13,687 bases of DNA from Pseudomonadota bacterium (GTDB lineage: Bacteria; Pseudomonadota; Alphaproteobacteria; Rhizobiales; Hyphomicrobiaceae), in assembly GCA_003242645.1 (NCBI GenBank), contig QGVC01000062.1:1-13687 (forward strand), given 5' to 3'. Below the pieces are notes generated by a model. The model saw nothing but the letters and a program-made list of their open reading frames with translations. It made no database searches and was not told the origin of the DNA. Position 1 is the stretch's first letter, and every line of letters begins with the position of its first letter. The position numbers were made by a program, and so were the translations under genes. Below are positions 1 to 5,655 of this stretch, one piece after another.

Positions 1-2
1 CC

Positions 3-860
3 CTCGGGCTCTCCCCCGGCTCGCCGCTGGCCGACCCGCTTTCCGTCGTGGCTGCCCATCGCCCACGCGTGGGGTTCGAGTATGGCTGGGTGCGAGGAAC
101 CGGCTCTGCGGCTTTTATCGTTGGGTCGATCGCGGTGGGGTGGGCCATAGCTTCCTTCGGATTGCCGTCGATCTTATTGTGGCAGGCAGCGCTCCTCCTT
201 GGAGCGGCCGCGGCGACAGCGCTGGTGCCCGAAATCACTGCTGAGGTACGAGAAGGCCCCGCGATTGAGCGCGAAGGCGCGCGGGTTCTATGGCACTCAA
301 ACGTCTTTTGCAAAGTGGTGCTCGCAGCGGCCCTGATCCTCGGCAGTCATGGCATGCATGATACCTTCGCCATGATCCGCTGGAACGCAGCAGGCATTGG
401 TCCGCAAATCGCCGGCCTGCTATGGTCAATGGCAGTCGTAGCGGAGGTCGTCGTCTTCTTTCTCATCGGGCCAGCGCTCGTTCGGCGACTGACGCCGTCA
501 GGCTGCATTGCGCTCGCAGCACTGGCCGGAGCATTCCGCTGGGCCGTTGCCGCGGTAACTGCGGACGCAATTGTCTTGGCGGTTATCCAGCCCCTGCACG
601 GAATTACGTTCGCGCTGCTTCACCTAGCGTGTATGCGGCTCATCGCGACTTACGTCCCAGTCGAGCTCGAGGCAACGGCCCAAGCCATTTACAACACAGT
701 CGGAGTTGGCGCGGCGACGGCACTCGTCATGGCGATCTCAGGCTGGTTGTTCGGCTGGCTGGGTGGAGCCGCCTTCGCGGTCATGAGTGTGCTTTGCCTG
801 CTGGCATTCCCTGTGGCGCGCAGCTTGATGCGAGAAACAGGGTCGGCGAGCCTCCGCTAA
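3..860 (+). CDS. MFS transporter, HcaT-like (3-phenylpropionate transporter type), 3' part only
   Basis: This is the C-terminal part, 285 residues, of a major facilitator superfamily permease of the inner membrane. The reading frame is open from base 3, so the true start and about the first four membrane helices lie outside the window; the GTG at 48 is an internal codon. Visible residues alternate between hydrophobic helices and short charged loops. The first visible stretch (PLADPLSVVAAHR...YGWVRGTGSAAFIVGS) resembles the loop and helix that, in the HcaT/MFS_1-like group, carry the phrase 'YGxxRxxGSxGF'. The later LHGITFALLHLACMRLI stretch is also typical of that group. The substrate cannot be told; aromatic acid or nucleoside-type substrates are known in the family. 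The gene ends 22 bp before the stop of the convergent oligopeptidase gene and no terminator is visible between them. The family call is firm and the substrate is open. Confidence 0.8.
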   Translation, partial: LGLSPGSPLADPLSVVAAHRPRVGFEYGWVRGTGSAAFIVGSIAVGWAIASFGLPSILLWQAALLLGAAAATALVPEITAEVREGPAIEREGARVLWHSNVFCKVVLAAALILGSHGMHDTFAMIRWNAAGIGPQIAGLLWSMAVVAEVVVFFLIGPALVRRLTPSGCIALAALAGAFRWAVAAVTADAIVLAVIQPLHGITFALLHLACMRLIATYVPVELEATAQAIYNTVGVGAATALVMAISGWLFGWLGGAAFAVMSVLCLLAFPVARSLMRETGSASLR

Positions 861-882
861 TGATCAAAACTGCCAGCTTCGA

Positions 883-3021
883 TTAAGACGAAGGCAACTC
901 GACAAGCCCCGCCACCTTCAACGCAAACGCATAGCTCAAGGCGATCTCTCTCAGGTGCTCGAAGCGGCCCGATGCACCACCGTGGCCGGCATCCATGTTG
1001 ATCTTGAGAAGCACCAGATTATCGCCGAGCTTCCTGTCACGCAGTCTCGCGACCCATTTTGCCGGCTCCCAATAGGTGACGCGAGGATCGGTGAGTCCGG
1101 CATAAGCAAAAATGTGCGGATAGACTTTCGGCTCGATATTGTCGTAGGGGCTGTACGAACGAATAAGCTCGAAATCCTCCGCGGATTCGATCGGATTGCC
1201 CCATTCCGGCCATTCAGGCGGCGTCAACGGCAGGTCCTTATCGAGCATTGTGTTCAGCACGTCGACGAACGGCACATCCGCGATGACGGCCAGAAATAAA
1301 TCGGGCGCCATATTCACGACAGCCCCGACCAGCATGCCGCCCGCCGATCCGCCATTCGCGATGATCCGTCCTCGGCGGGTATAGCCTTGAGACACAAGAT
1401 ACTCGGCAGCCGCGATGAAGTCCGTGAACGTATTTCGCTTCGTTTTATGCTTGCCCTGCTTGTACCAGCGATATCCTTTCTCCTTGCCGCCGCGAATGTG
1501 CGCGATGGCATAAATGAAGCCTCTGTCCACGAGCGACAATCGTGAAATCGAAAAGCTCGCCGGGATGGAAATTCCGTAGCTGCCGTAGCCGTAGAGAAAC
1601 AGCGGTGCAGAACCGTCAATCGGCGTCCCCTTGCGATAAAGCAGGCTGATCGGCACCGTTTCGCCATCGGGAGCCGGCGCGTAGAGCCGCTTTGTGATGT
1701 AGTCCTCCGGATTATGGCCGCTCGGCACCTCCTGAGTTTTCCGCAGCACGCGGTCGCGAGTCTCCATGTCGTAGTCGAAAACCTGCGCCGGCGTGGTCAT
1801 CGAGGAATACGTAAATCGAAGAGTCGTCGTGTCGTACTCGTATCCCGGCGAAATGCCGAGCGAGTAGGCTTCCTCGTCGAAGGCGATGGCGTGCTCGGCC
1901 CCATCGGAAAAGCGTCGGATGACGATCCGCGGAAGCCCATCCTCACGCTCGAGGCGAACCAGGTGATTTTTGAAGGCGACCGTCTCAAGGATCAGCCGGC
2001 CAGGTTTATGGGGCACCAAGTCGCGCCAATTCTCCATGCCAGGCGCAGAGAGGGGCGCTGTGCAGATGCGGAAATCCTCCGCACCGCCCGAGTTCGTCGT
2101 GATGATGAGCTGGTCCTCGTGGTGATCGACGCCGTACTCGTGGCCGGTCTGCCGCGCTGATATGAGCCGCATCGGCTCGTCCGGCGCATCGGTATCGATT
2201 AGATAACATTCGTTCGTCTGATGATCGTGAGCATCGATGACGATGAACTTGCGTGACTGCGTGTAGCCCAAACCCACGTAAAAGCCGGCGTCGGGCTCGT
2301 GATACACGATGGTGTCCTGCTCGCTCGGAGTGCCGATGAGATGCCGGCCGACGAACCGCGGGCGCTGGTGGTCGTCGAGTCGAACGTAGAACAAGGAGCG
2401 ATTATCGTTCGCCCATGCCATTCCGCCCCGCGTATTGAGAATGGCATCGGGAAGATCGGCGCCCGTTTCGAGATCTCGCACGCGAATGGTGTAGAGCTCA
2501 GATCCCCTTTCATCGACGGCGTAAGCCAAGAGCTTGTGGTCTGGGCTGTGCGCCGTTCCACCGAGCTGCCAGTAAGCTTTTCCCTCCGCTTCCTTGTTGC
2601 CGTCGAGCAGAATTTGCTCAGGCCCGCCTCCGCGCCGCCGCCGGCATATCAGCGGGTATTGCGCACCTGTCTCATAGCGCGTGTAGTACTCCCACGGCCC
2701 ATCAGGAGCCGGCACAGAGCTGTCGTCTTCCTTGATGCGGCCTTTCATTTCCTGAAAGAGCTGCTCCTGGAGCTCTCGCGTATCCGCGAGCACCGCCTCC
2801 GTGTAAGCGTTCTCAGCTTCGAGGTGCGCCCGAATCTCGGCTGGAAGGCGGGAGGGATCACGCATCACCTCTTGCCAATTCTCGGCGCGTAGCCAGGCAT
2901 ATTCGTCGACCAGCTCGACGCCGTGCCAGACAGACTTGACGGGCTTCTTCTCGGCCTTCGGCGGAGCTACGCCTCTTGCGCTGGCTGTGGGCTGAGAGGA
3001 ATTTCGGGCGGCAGCATCCAT
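883..3021 (-). CDS. ptrB: Oligopeptidase B (S9 family serine peptidase)
   Basis: This is a prolyl-oligopeptidase-family serine peptidase of the oligopeptidase B type, which cleaves short peptides after basic residues in the cytoplasm or periplasm. It has an N-terminal seven-bladed propeller (about residues 70-420) and a C-terminal alpha/beta hydrolase domain. The nucleophile is Ser559 in NGGSAGG, with Asp645 in GLTDPRV and His680 in DAGHGG. The Ser-Asp-His spacing (86 and 35) almost matches E. coli PtrB (532, 617, 652). I chose the ATG at 3021 (712 aa) because GGAG lies 9 bases upstream; a TTG at 3057 would add 12 residues and has a poorer ribosome site. No signal peptide is visible. The gene lies just downstream of msrB on the same strand, so the two are probably cotranscribed. 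One oddity: the second of the two Glu residues known to set P1 Arg specificity (E576/E578 in enterobacterial enzymes) aligns with Pro605 here, while the first is kept (Glu603). Confidence 0.93.
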   Translation of the reverse strand: MDAAARNSSQPTASARGVAPPKAEKKPVKSVWHGVELVDEYAWLRAENWQEVMRDPSRLPAEIRAHLEAENAYTEAVLADTRELQEQLFQEMKGRIKEDDSSVPAPDGPWEYYTRYETGAQYPLICRRRRGGGPEQILLDGNKEAEGKAYWQLGGTAHSPDHKLLAYAVDERGSELYTIRVRDLETGADLPDAILNTRGGMAWANDNRSLFYVRLDDHQRPRFVGRHLIGTPSEQDTIVYHEPDAGFYVGLGYTQSRKFIVIDAHDHQTNECYLIDTDAPDEPMRLISARQTGHEYGVDHHEDQLIITTNSGGAEDFRICTAPLSAPGMENWRDLVPHKPGRLILETVAFKNHLVRLEREDGLPRIVIRRFSDGAEHAIAFDEEAYSLGISPGYEYDTTTLRFTYSSMTTPAQVFDYDMETRDRVLRKTQEVPSGHNPEDYITKRLYAPAPDGETVPISLLYRKGTPIDGSAPLFLYGYGSYGISIPASFSISRLSLVDRGFIYAIAHIRGGKEKGYRWYKQGKHKTKRNTFTDFIAAAEYLVSQGYTRRGRIIANGGSAGGMLVGAVVNMAPDLFLAVIADVPFVDVLNTMLDKDLPLTPPEWPEWGNPIESAEDFELIRSYSPYDNIEPKVYPHIFAYAGLTDPRVTYWEPAKWVARLRDRKLGDNLVLLKINMDAGHGGASGRFEHLREIALSYAFALKVAGLVELPSS

Positions 3022-3111
3022 GAACAACTTCTCCGAATTTTCGCCAGGTTGACTCAAGACCCTGGCAATTCCTTCGTTTCGATCAGGAATGACATTTTTC
3101 GTTCGGGAAAG

Positions 3112-3543
3112 CTATCGAACCTCCACCTCAGGCCTGAGCTGGAGCGCCACGCCGTTGAGGGAGTAGCGAAGTCCGGTCGGCCCCGGCCCATCGGTGTAAA
3201 CGTAGCCGAGATGAGCATTGCAACGGGCGCATCGCACGTCGACTCGGCGCATGAACAGCGCGCGATCCTCCCGCTCGACGATTGCATCCCGACTTATCGG
3301 CTGAGTGAAGCTTGGCCAGCCTGTCCCTGGATCGAACTTGTCGCGCGATGAGAACAGCGGAGCACCGCAGCAGACGCAATGATACGTGCCAGGCCGCTTC
3401 TCGCTGTAATAGGGATGGGTGAAGGCGCGCTCGTTGCCGTCCTGCCGGGTGACGTAGAACTGCTCGGGCGTCAGCTGCCGTCGCCACTCGGCCTCGGACT
3501 TGACGATCTCAGGCTCACGCCGCGGCGGCGTTTCGTCCGGCAT
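3112..3543 (-). CDS. msrB: MsrB-family peptide-methionine (R)-S-oxide reductase homologue with Ser in place of the catalytic Cys
   Basis: This 143-residue protein has the full MsrB fold. MsrB enzymes reduce methionine-R-sulfoxide in proteins, usually with thioredoxin. The structural zinc Cys pairs are present (C56/C59 in CVCC, C105/C108 in CARC), as is the GTGWPSF substrate-binding motif (73-79). The usual RYC(I/V/M)N active-site segment, however, reads RYSLN, with Ser128 where the catalytic Cys should be. The HLGH motif reads HLGY (111-114), so a catalytic His is also replaced. Thr74 occupies the place where some MsrBs keep a resolving Cys. The usual thiol chemistry is therefore not possible at this site, and the real activity is uncertain. 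The ATG at 3543 is preferred over one at 3603 because AGGAGGG sits 7 bases upstream and homology starts after it. Oligopeptidase B follows on the same strand, which suggests a joint protein-repair and peptide-turnover unit. Confidence 0.88.
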   Translation of the reverse strand: MPDETPPRREPEIVKSEAEWRRQLTPEQFYVTRQDGNERAFTHPYYSEKRPGTYHCVCCGAPLFSSRDKFDPGTGWPSFTQPISRDAIVEREDRALFMRRVDVRCARCNAHLGYVYTDGPGPTGLRYSLNGVALQLRPEVEVR

Positions 3544-3562
3544 CACGGGCCCTCCTGTGCAT

Positions 3563-3614
3563 CTTGCCGGCAAGCATGGTCCGGCGCAGAACACGCCTGC
3601 CATTCATATATGAA
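3563..3614 (-). promoter_or_regulatory. Two 12-bp palindromes upstream of msrB
   Basis: CTTGCCGGCAAG (3563-3574) and TTCATATATGAA (3603-3614) are both perfect inverted repeats. They lie about 20 and 60 bases upstream of the msrB start. The second contains a TATA-like core that could serve as a -10 element for the minus strand, and the first would then sit in the transcribed leader. No good -35 element is visible. Either palindrome could be an operator for a dimeric regulator, but this rests only on symmetry and position. Confidence 0.25.
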
Positions 3615-3741
3615 GTCGTGCGACCTGACGGGAGCCGCAAACCAGCGGCGCTCTTCGACCTCACGACATCCAAACGGGCGTGCCACGCAAGCGCTCGCTC
3701 ACTTCCGGCTGTTTGCCATGTTTTGGCCCGAGTCAGGACCC

Positions 3742-3885
3742 TTGCTAGACGTACGCAACATCCCTCTCGGAACTTTCAGCACTGTCCCTGCAAGCAAGTC
3801 GTGAGTGTCGTGGCTCACTTGCAACTGCAGAGACAGTAAAATGGCACATCTCTCCAAATACGTCTGTGCAACTAAGCCTATTTTT
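3742..3885 (+). ncRNA. Candidate structured RNA: closing stem, open bubble, long apical hairpin, T run
   Basis: The closing stem pairs TTGCTAGACGTA (3742-3753) with TACGTCTGTGCAA (3859-3871). It has 11 Watson-Crick pairs, one T-G wobble and one bulged base. An unpaired bubble of 27 and 21 bases follows. Inside it lies an apical hairpin (3781-3837) with four pairing blocks: ACTGTC/GACAGT, CTGCA/TGCAG, GCAA/TTGC and GTGAG/CTCAC, 20 pairs in all with small interior loops. A run of five T (3881-3885) follows the closing stem on the plus strand. The closing stem, bubble and apical stem recall the shape of 6S RNA, but I see no sequence match to a known family and no strong promoter. It could also be a plain palindromic element or a leader of mucR. 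The strand is inferred from the T run only. Confidence 0.3.
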
Positions 3886-3920
3886 GTTCGCAAAAGCTTT
3901 TAGTTGAGCTTGAGCCAGTA

Positions 3921-3951
3921 TTGACATCCCAATCCAGCTGTTGTCCATAAA
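3921..3951 (+). promoter_or_regulatory. Possible sigma-70 promoter of mucR
   Basis: A perfect TTGACA (3921-3926) is followed after 19 bases by CATAAA (3946-3951), which matches four of six positions of the -10 consensus. The spacing is longer than ideal. It lies about 130 bases upstream of the preferred mucR start in an AT-richer stretch, the kind of sequence MucR/Ros proteins bind when repressing their own genes. The -35 box is convincing and the -10 is weak. Confidence 0.3.
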
Positions 3952-4080
3952 CTCAGCCTGAACTGCTCACGCAGGTTGTTTGGGCGCATAAACTATCACA
4001 CTACTGAGAGCATTGCCTTCGCGGCCGGTTGTTCTGCTCTCAATAAATACGTCCGGGGGTTGTGACTGATGGAGAAGAAA

Positions 4081-4500
4081 ATGGACGAGATGGCCAAAAC
4101 CAAGCTCGTCGAGCTGACGGCCGAGATCATCTCTGCCTATGTAAGTAACAACGAGGTCGTTGCTTCGGAGCTGCCGGGTCTCATCCAGGATATTCATCAG
4201 GCTCTCAGTCGCGTAGCGAACAACTCGCCCACACCTGAGCGTGAGGAGCTGCGGCCCGCGATTCCGATCAAGCGCTCTGTGACGCCCGACTACATCATCT
4301 GTCTCGAGGACGGAAAGAAGTTCAAATCCCTCAAGCGCCACCTGCGCACGCACTACAATCTCACGCCCGAGGAGTATCGCGAGAAGTGGGGGCTGCCTGC
4401 CGACTACCCCATGGTCGCGCCGAACTATGCCGCTGCGCGCTCTGCATTGGCTAAGAAGATGGGCCTTGGCACGCGGCGCGCAACAACAAACGCCAGCTGA
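4081..4500 (+). CDS. mucR: MucR/Ros family zinc-finger transcriptional regulator
   Basis: This 139-residue DNA-binding protein belongs to the Ros/MucR family, which in alphaproteobacteria silences AT-rich promoters and controls exopolysaccharide, motility, virulence or cell-cycle genes. The N-terminal part (about 8-45, [16 protein letters not shown]) matches the family's oligomerisation region. The C-terminal zinc finger has ligands C74, D77, H87 and H91 (C-x2-D-x9-H-x3-H), followed by the conserved [26 protein letters not shown] stretch. Asp as second ligand is common in MucR as opposed to Ros with Cys. I prefer the ATG at 4081 because GGAG stands 6 bases upstream of it; an ATG at 4069 would add four residues and has a weak site. 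The gene is monocistronic, with a long upstream region and its own terminator. Autoregulation is likely from family knowledge. Confidence 0.93.
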   Translation: MDEMAKTKLVELTAEIISAYVSNNEVVASELPGLIQDIHQALSRVANNSPTPEREELRPAIPIKRSVTPDYIICLEDGKKFKSLKRHLRTHYNLTPEEYREKWGLPADYPMVAPNYAAARSALAKKMGLGTRRATTNAS

Positions 4501-4516
4501 TCAGCAGTTGCACGGA

Positions 4517-4544
4517 AGCGCCTCCAACATCGGAGGCGCTTTTT
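4517..4544 (+). terminator. Rho-independent terminator of mucR
   Basis: A perfect 9-bp stem, AGCGCCTCC (4517-4525) with GGAGGCGCT (4532-4540), encloses a six-base loop and runs into TTTTT. It starts 17 bases after the mucR stop. The T run is only on the plus strand, so it is not a good terminator for the convergent gene that ends at 4568. Confidence 0.9.
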
Positions 4545-4567
4545 GGTTTGTTTCCAGTACTTTACGA

Positions 4568-4948
4568 TTACTGAGTTAACTTCGTTTTGGTACTTTCCCG
4601 CGCCAGCCTCGCCTTGAAAGCAGCAAATTCGCATTTGTAGGCCGAAAGAAGCCGAGCGTGACGTGCAACGTCGTAGGTCCAATGCCCCTTGAGGCCTCGC
4701 TGCCTTTCCTGCCGCAGCGCTCGACGCAGCAGATCAACCAGACGCCGGTGGCCCTCAAGGCTCGTATCCTCGATCTCCCAAGGCCATAGCGCCAGCAAGC
4801 CTGGCAGATCCCGCTTCCGGTCGTAGCTCGCCGCGCCAGTGGAAGTCTCGGCCGCCGGCGCCGTTCGCATTCGACCAGGTTTGCGATGATGATGGCGGCG
4901 AGCGCCAGTTGCCACTGGCCTCGCAACCGTTCGCTCCGCTGTCTGCAT
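4568..4948 (-). CDS. Conserved hypothetical protein, 126 aa, basic
   Basis: The function is unknown. The N-terminal third (1-45) is low in complexity, rich in Arg, His, Ala and Thr, and probably disordered. The middle and end (about 46-115) look folded and mostly helical, with the phrases LPGLLALWPWEIEDTSLEG and HWTYDVARHARLLSAYK. I recall similar segments in small hypothetical proteins of Hyphomicrobiales, but know no assigned role. No signal peptide, membrane segment or Cys pair is visible. The ATG at 4948 is preferred because AGGAG lies 8 bases upstream; a GTG at 4957 would overlap that site. The gene diverges from the hdaB-like gene and shares its upstream region, where a CtrA box lies 124 bases before this start. 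Its ribosome site can be paired in a leader hairpin. It converges on mucR without a T-tailed terminator of its own. Confidence 0.7.
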   Translation of the reverse strand: MQTAERTVARPVATGARRHHHRKPGRMRTAPAAETSTGAASYDRKRDLPGLLALWPWEIEDTSLEGHRRLVDLLRRALRQERQRGLKGHWTYDVARHARLLSAYKCEFAAFKARLARESTKTKLTQ

Positions 4949-4980
4949 TATTTTCACTCCTGCCTCAAAGGAGGACAGGA
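4949..4980 (-). promoter_or_regulatory. Leader hairpin that can hide the ribosome site of the 126-aa gene
   Basis: In the minus-strand transcript TCCTG-T-CCTC pairs with GAGG-CAGGA (plus positions 4958-4966 with 4971-4980). This makes 9 pairs with one bulged base and a four-base loop. The Shine-Dalgarno AGGAG (plus 4957-4961) is mostly inside the 3' arm. The 5' arm holds CCTCC, which resembles the 16S rRNA anti-Shine-Dalgarno sequence. The hairpin could lower or regulate translation of the small gene. The pairing is seen directly; the regulation is inferred. Confidence 0.4.
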
Positions 4981-4998
4981 TCGCGCTGCCGAAGCCAG

Positions 4999-5164
4999 CG
5001 GGGATAACTCTGTGCCCGTAGCCGGATAGCCGAAGAATCTCCTTGAAAATTCAATCGGTCGATGGAGGATGTTAACGCGCTCTTAACCCTACTGCGACTT
5101 ATCCCCGCCATTCACCTAAAGCCCAGCATCTCCCCGGGGATAGCCTAGCTTGGCCTTATCCTCA
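4999..5164. repeat. Repeated DnaA-box-like 9-mers and a GANTC site in the divergent promoter region
   Basis: TTATCCCCG occurs at 5099-5107 on the plus strand and as an exact inverted copy at 4999-5007. A copy with one change (CTATCCCCG) lies inverted at 5135-5143. TTATCCTCA at 5156-5164 differs from the classical DnaA box TTATCCACA at one base; TTATCCCCG differs at two. One GANTC site, the CcrM methylation target, is at 5035-5039. The repeats flank the CtrA box. They may be weak DnaA sites or sites for the DnaA-domain protein encoded next to them; that is inference. Confidence 0.35.
5072..5087. promoter_or_regulatory. CtrA box (TTAA-N7-TTAAC)
   Basis: TTAACGCGCTCTTAAC matches the full CtrA binding consensus TTAA-N7-TTAAC without mismatch. 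CtrA is the cell-cycle response regulator of alphaproteobacteria. The box is centred between two divergent genes, 131 bases before the hdaB-like start and 123 bases beyond the start of the 126-aa gene, so it could control either or both. Whether it activates or represses cannot be told because no clear -10/-35 pair is placed relative to it. Confidence 0.65.
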
Positions 5165-5218
5165 TTGCGTCCACAAGCCGGAAGGAACCGGTAATAATCA
5201 AGCTGGGGGAAAATCTTC

Positions 5219-5617
5219 ATGCATTCTGCTGCGTCTTGGCACACCCACGAACGCTATGGAGAGGCGTCCGAGGGAAAGGACGAGCTGTGGAATCTCAAGA
5301 GCATTCTGGAGCAGATCGTCACTCGCGCTTTTGCCATCGACCTTGAGCTGATCCGCCGCCCGACGCGGGGGCGTGCAAAAGTGGCCATGGCGCGACAGGT
5401 CGCGATGTACCTCGCACATGTGGTCTGCGGGCTCACCCTCACCGAGGCCGGTGAGCTGTTCGGCCGCGACCGCACAACGGCAGCCCATGCATGCCAAGTT
5501 GTCGAGCGAAAGCGGGAGGAAGAGCCGGACTTCGACCGCGCACTCCAGCTCCTGGAGAACGTGATCAAGGTGCTCGTCTACGCACCGCCGTCCCAGGACT
5601 ACTCCGACCTGGAGTGA
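5219..5617 (+). CDS. hdaB: DnaA domain IV-like DNA-binding protein, HdaB-like
   Basis: This 132-residue protein consists mainly of the C-terminal DNA-binding domain of DnaA (about 26-100) without the AAA+ part. The DnaA signature is clear: ARQVAMYLAHVVCGLTLTEAG (58-78), then FGRDRTTAAHA (81-91). In DnaA the second motif reads GGRDHTTVxHA and contacts the DnaA box; here Arg85 replaces His and Ala88 replaces Val. In Caulobacter the stand-alone DnaA-like protein HdaB binds the DnaA regulator HdaA and promotes replication initiation, and such proteins are conserved in alphaproteobacteria. That this gene is its orthologue is likely but inferred. A G-run with purines (GGGGGAAAA) lies just upstream of the ATG. 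The DUF6456 gene follows after 38 bp, probably in one operon, and a CtrA box lies upstream. A generic regulator with a DnaA-type HTH is the alternative. Confidence 0.8.
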   Translation: MHSAASWHTHERYGEASEGKDELWNLKSILEQIVTRAFAIDLELIRRPTRGRAKVAMARQVAMYLAHVVCGLTLTEAGELFGRDRTTAAHACQVVERKREEEPDFDRALQLLENVIKVLVYAPPSQDYSDLE

Positions 5618-5655
5618 CCCGAGCCCAACTCCCTCGGAAGACAAAAGGTTGCGCG

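Larger units (their letters stand above)
3544..4080. other. Long divergent intergenic region between msrB and mucR
   Basis: These 537 bases separate the divergent msrB and mucR genes and hold no convincing coding sequence: open frames across it lack family signatures and good ribosome sites. The msrB-proximal part has two perfect 12-bp palindromes. The middle (3742-3885) can fold into a long two-stem RNA ending in a T run. The mucR-proximal part from about 3870 is AT-richer than its surroundings, contains AAAAGCTTTT at 3892-3901 and has a TTGACA box. MucR/Ros proteins are known to bind AT-rich stretches with TpA steps and to repress their own genes, so autoregulation through this part is plausible but inferred. 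Confidence 0.6.

Noticed and set aside
2299..2892. Open frame of 197 codons on the plus strand opposite oligopeptidase B
   Set aside because: Mirror frame of a conserved peptidase gene, without own motifs or a convincing ribosome site.
3022..3057. Oligopeptidase B start at TTG 3057
   Set aside because: A rare start codon with a poorly spaced ribosome site, while ATG 3021 has GGAG at 9 bases; not fully excluded.
3742..3885. Calling the structured region 6S RNA (ssrS)
   Set aside because: Only the general shape agrees; I could not recognise conserved sequence and no strong promoter is in place, so it is left as a candidate RNA without a family name.
4069..4080. mucR start at the upstream ATG
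   Set aside because: The ATG at 4081 has GGAG at good spacing, whereas the ATG at 4069 has only a distant G run; the four extra residues add nothing conserved.
4999..5164. Replication origin
   Set aside because: There is a CtrA box and some DnaA-box-like 9-mers, but no cluster of consensus boxes, no AT-rich unwinding stretch and no usual origin neighbour genes; a promoter region explains it better.
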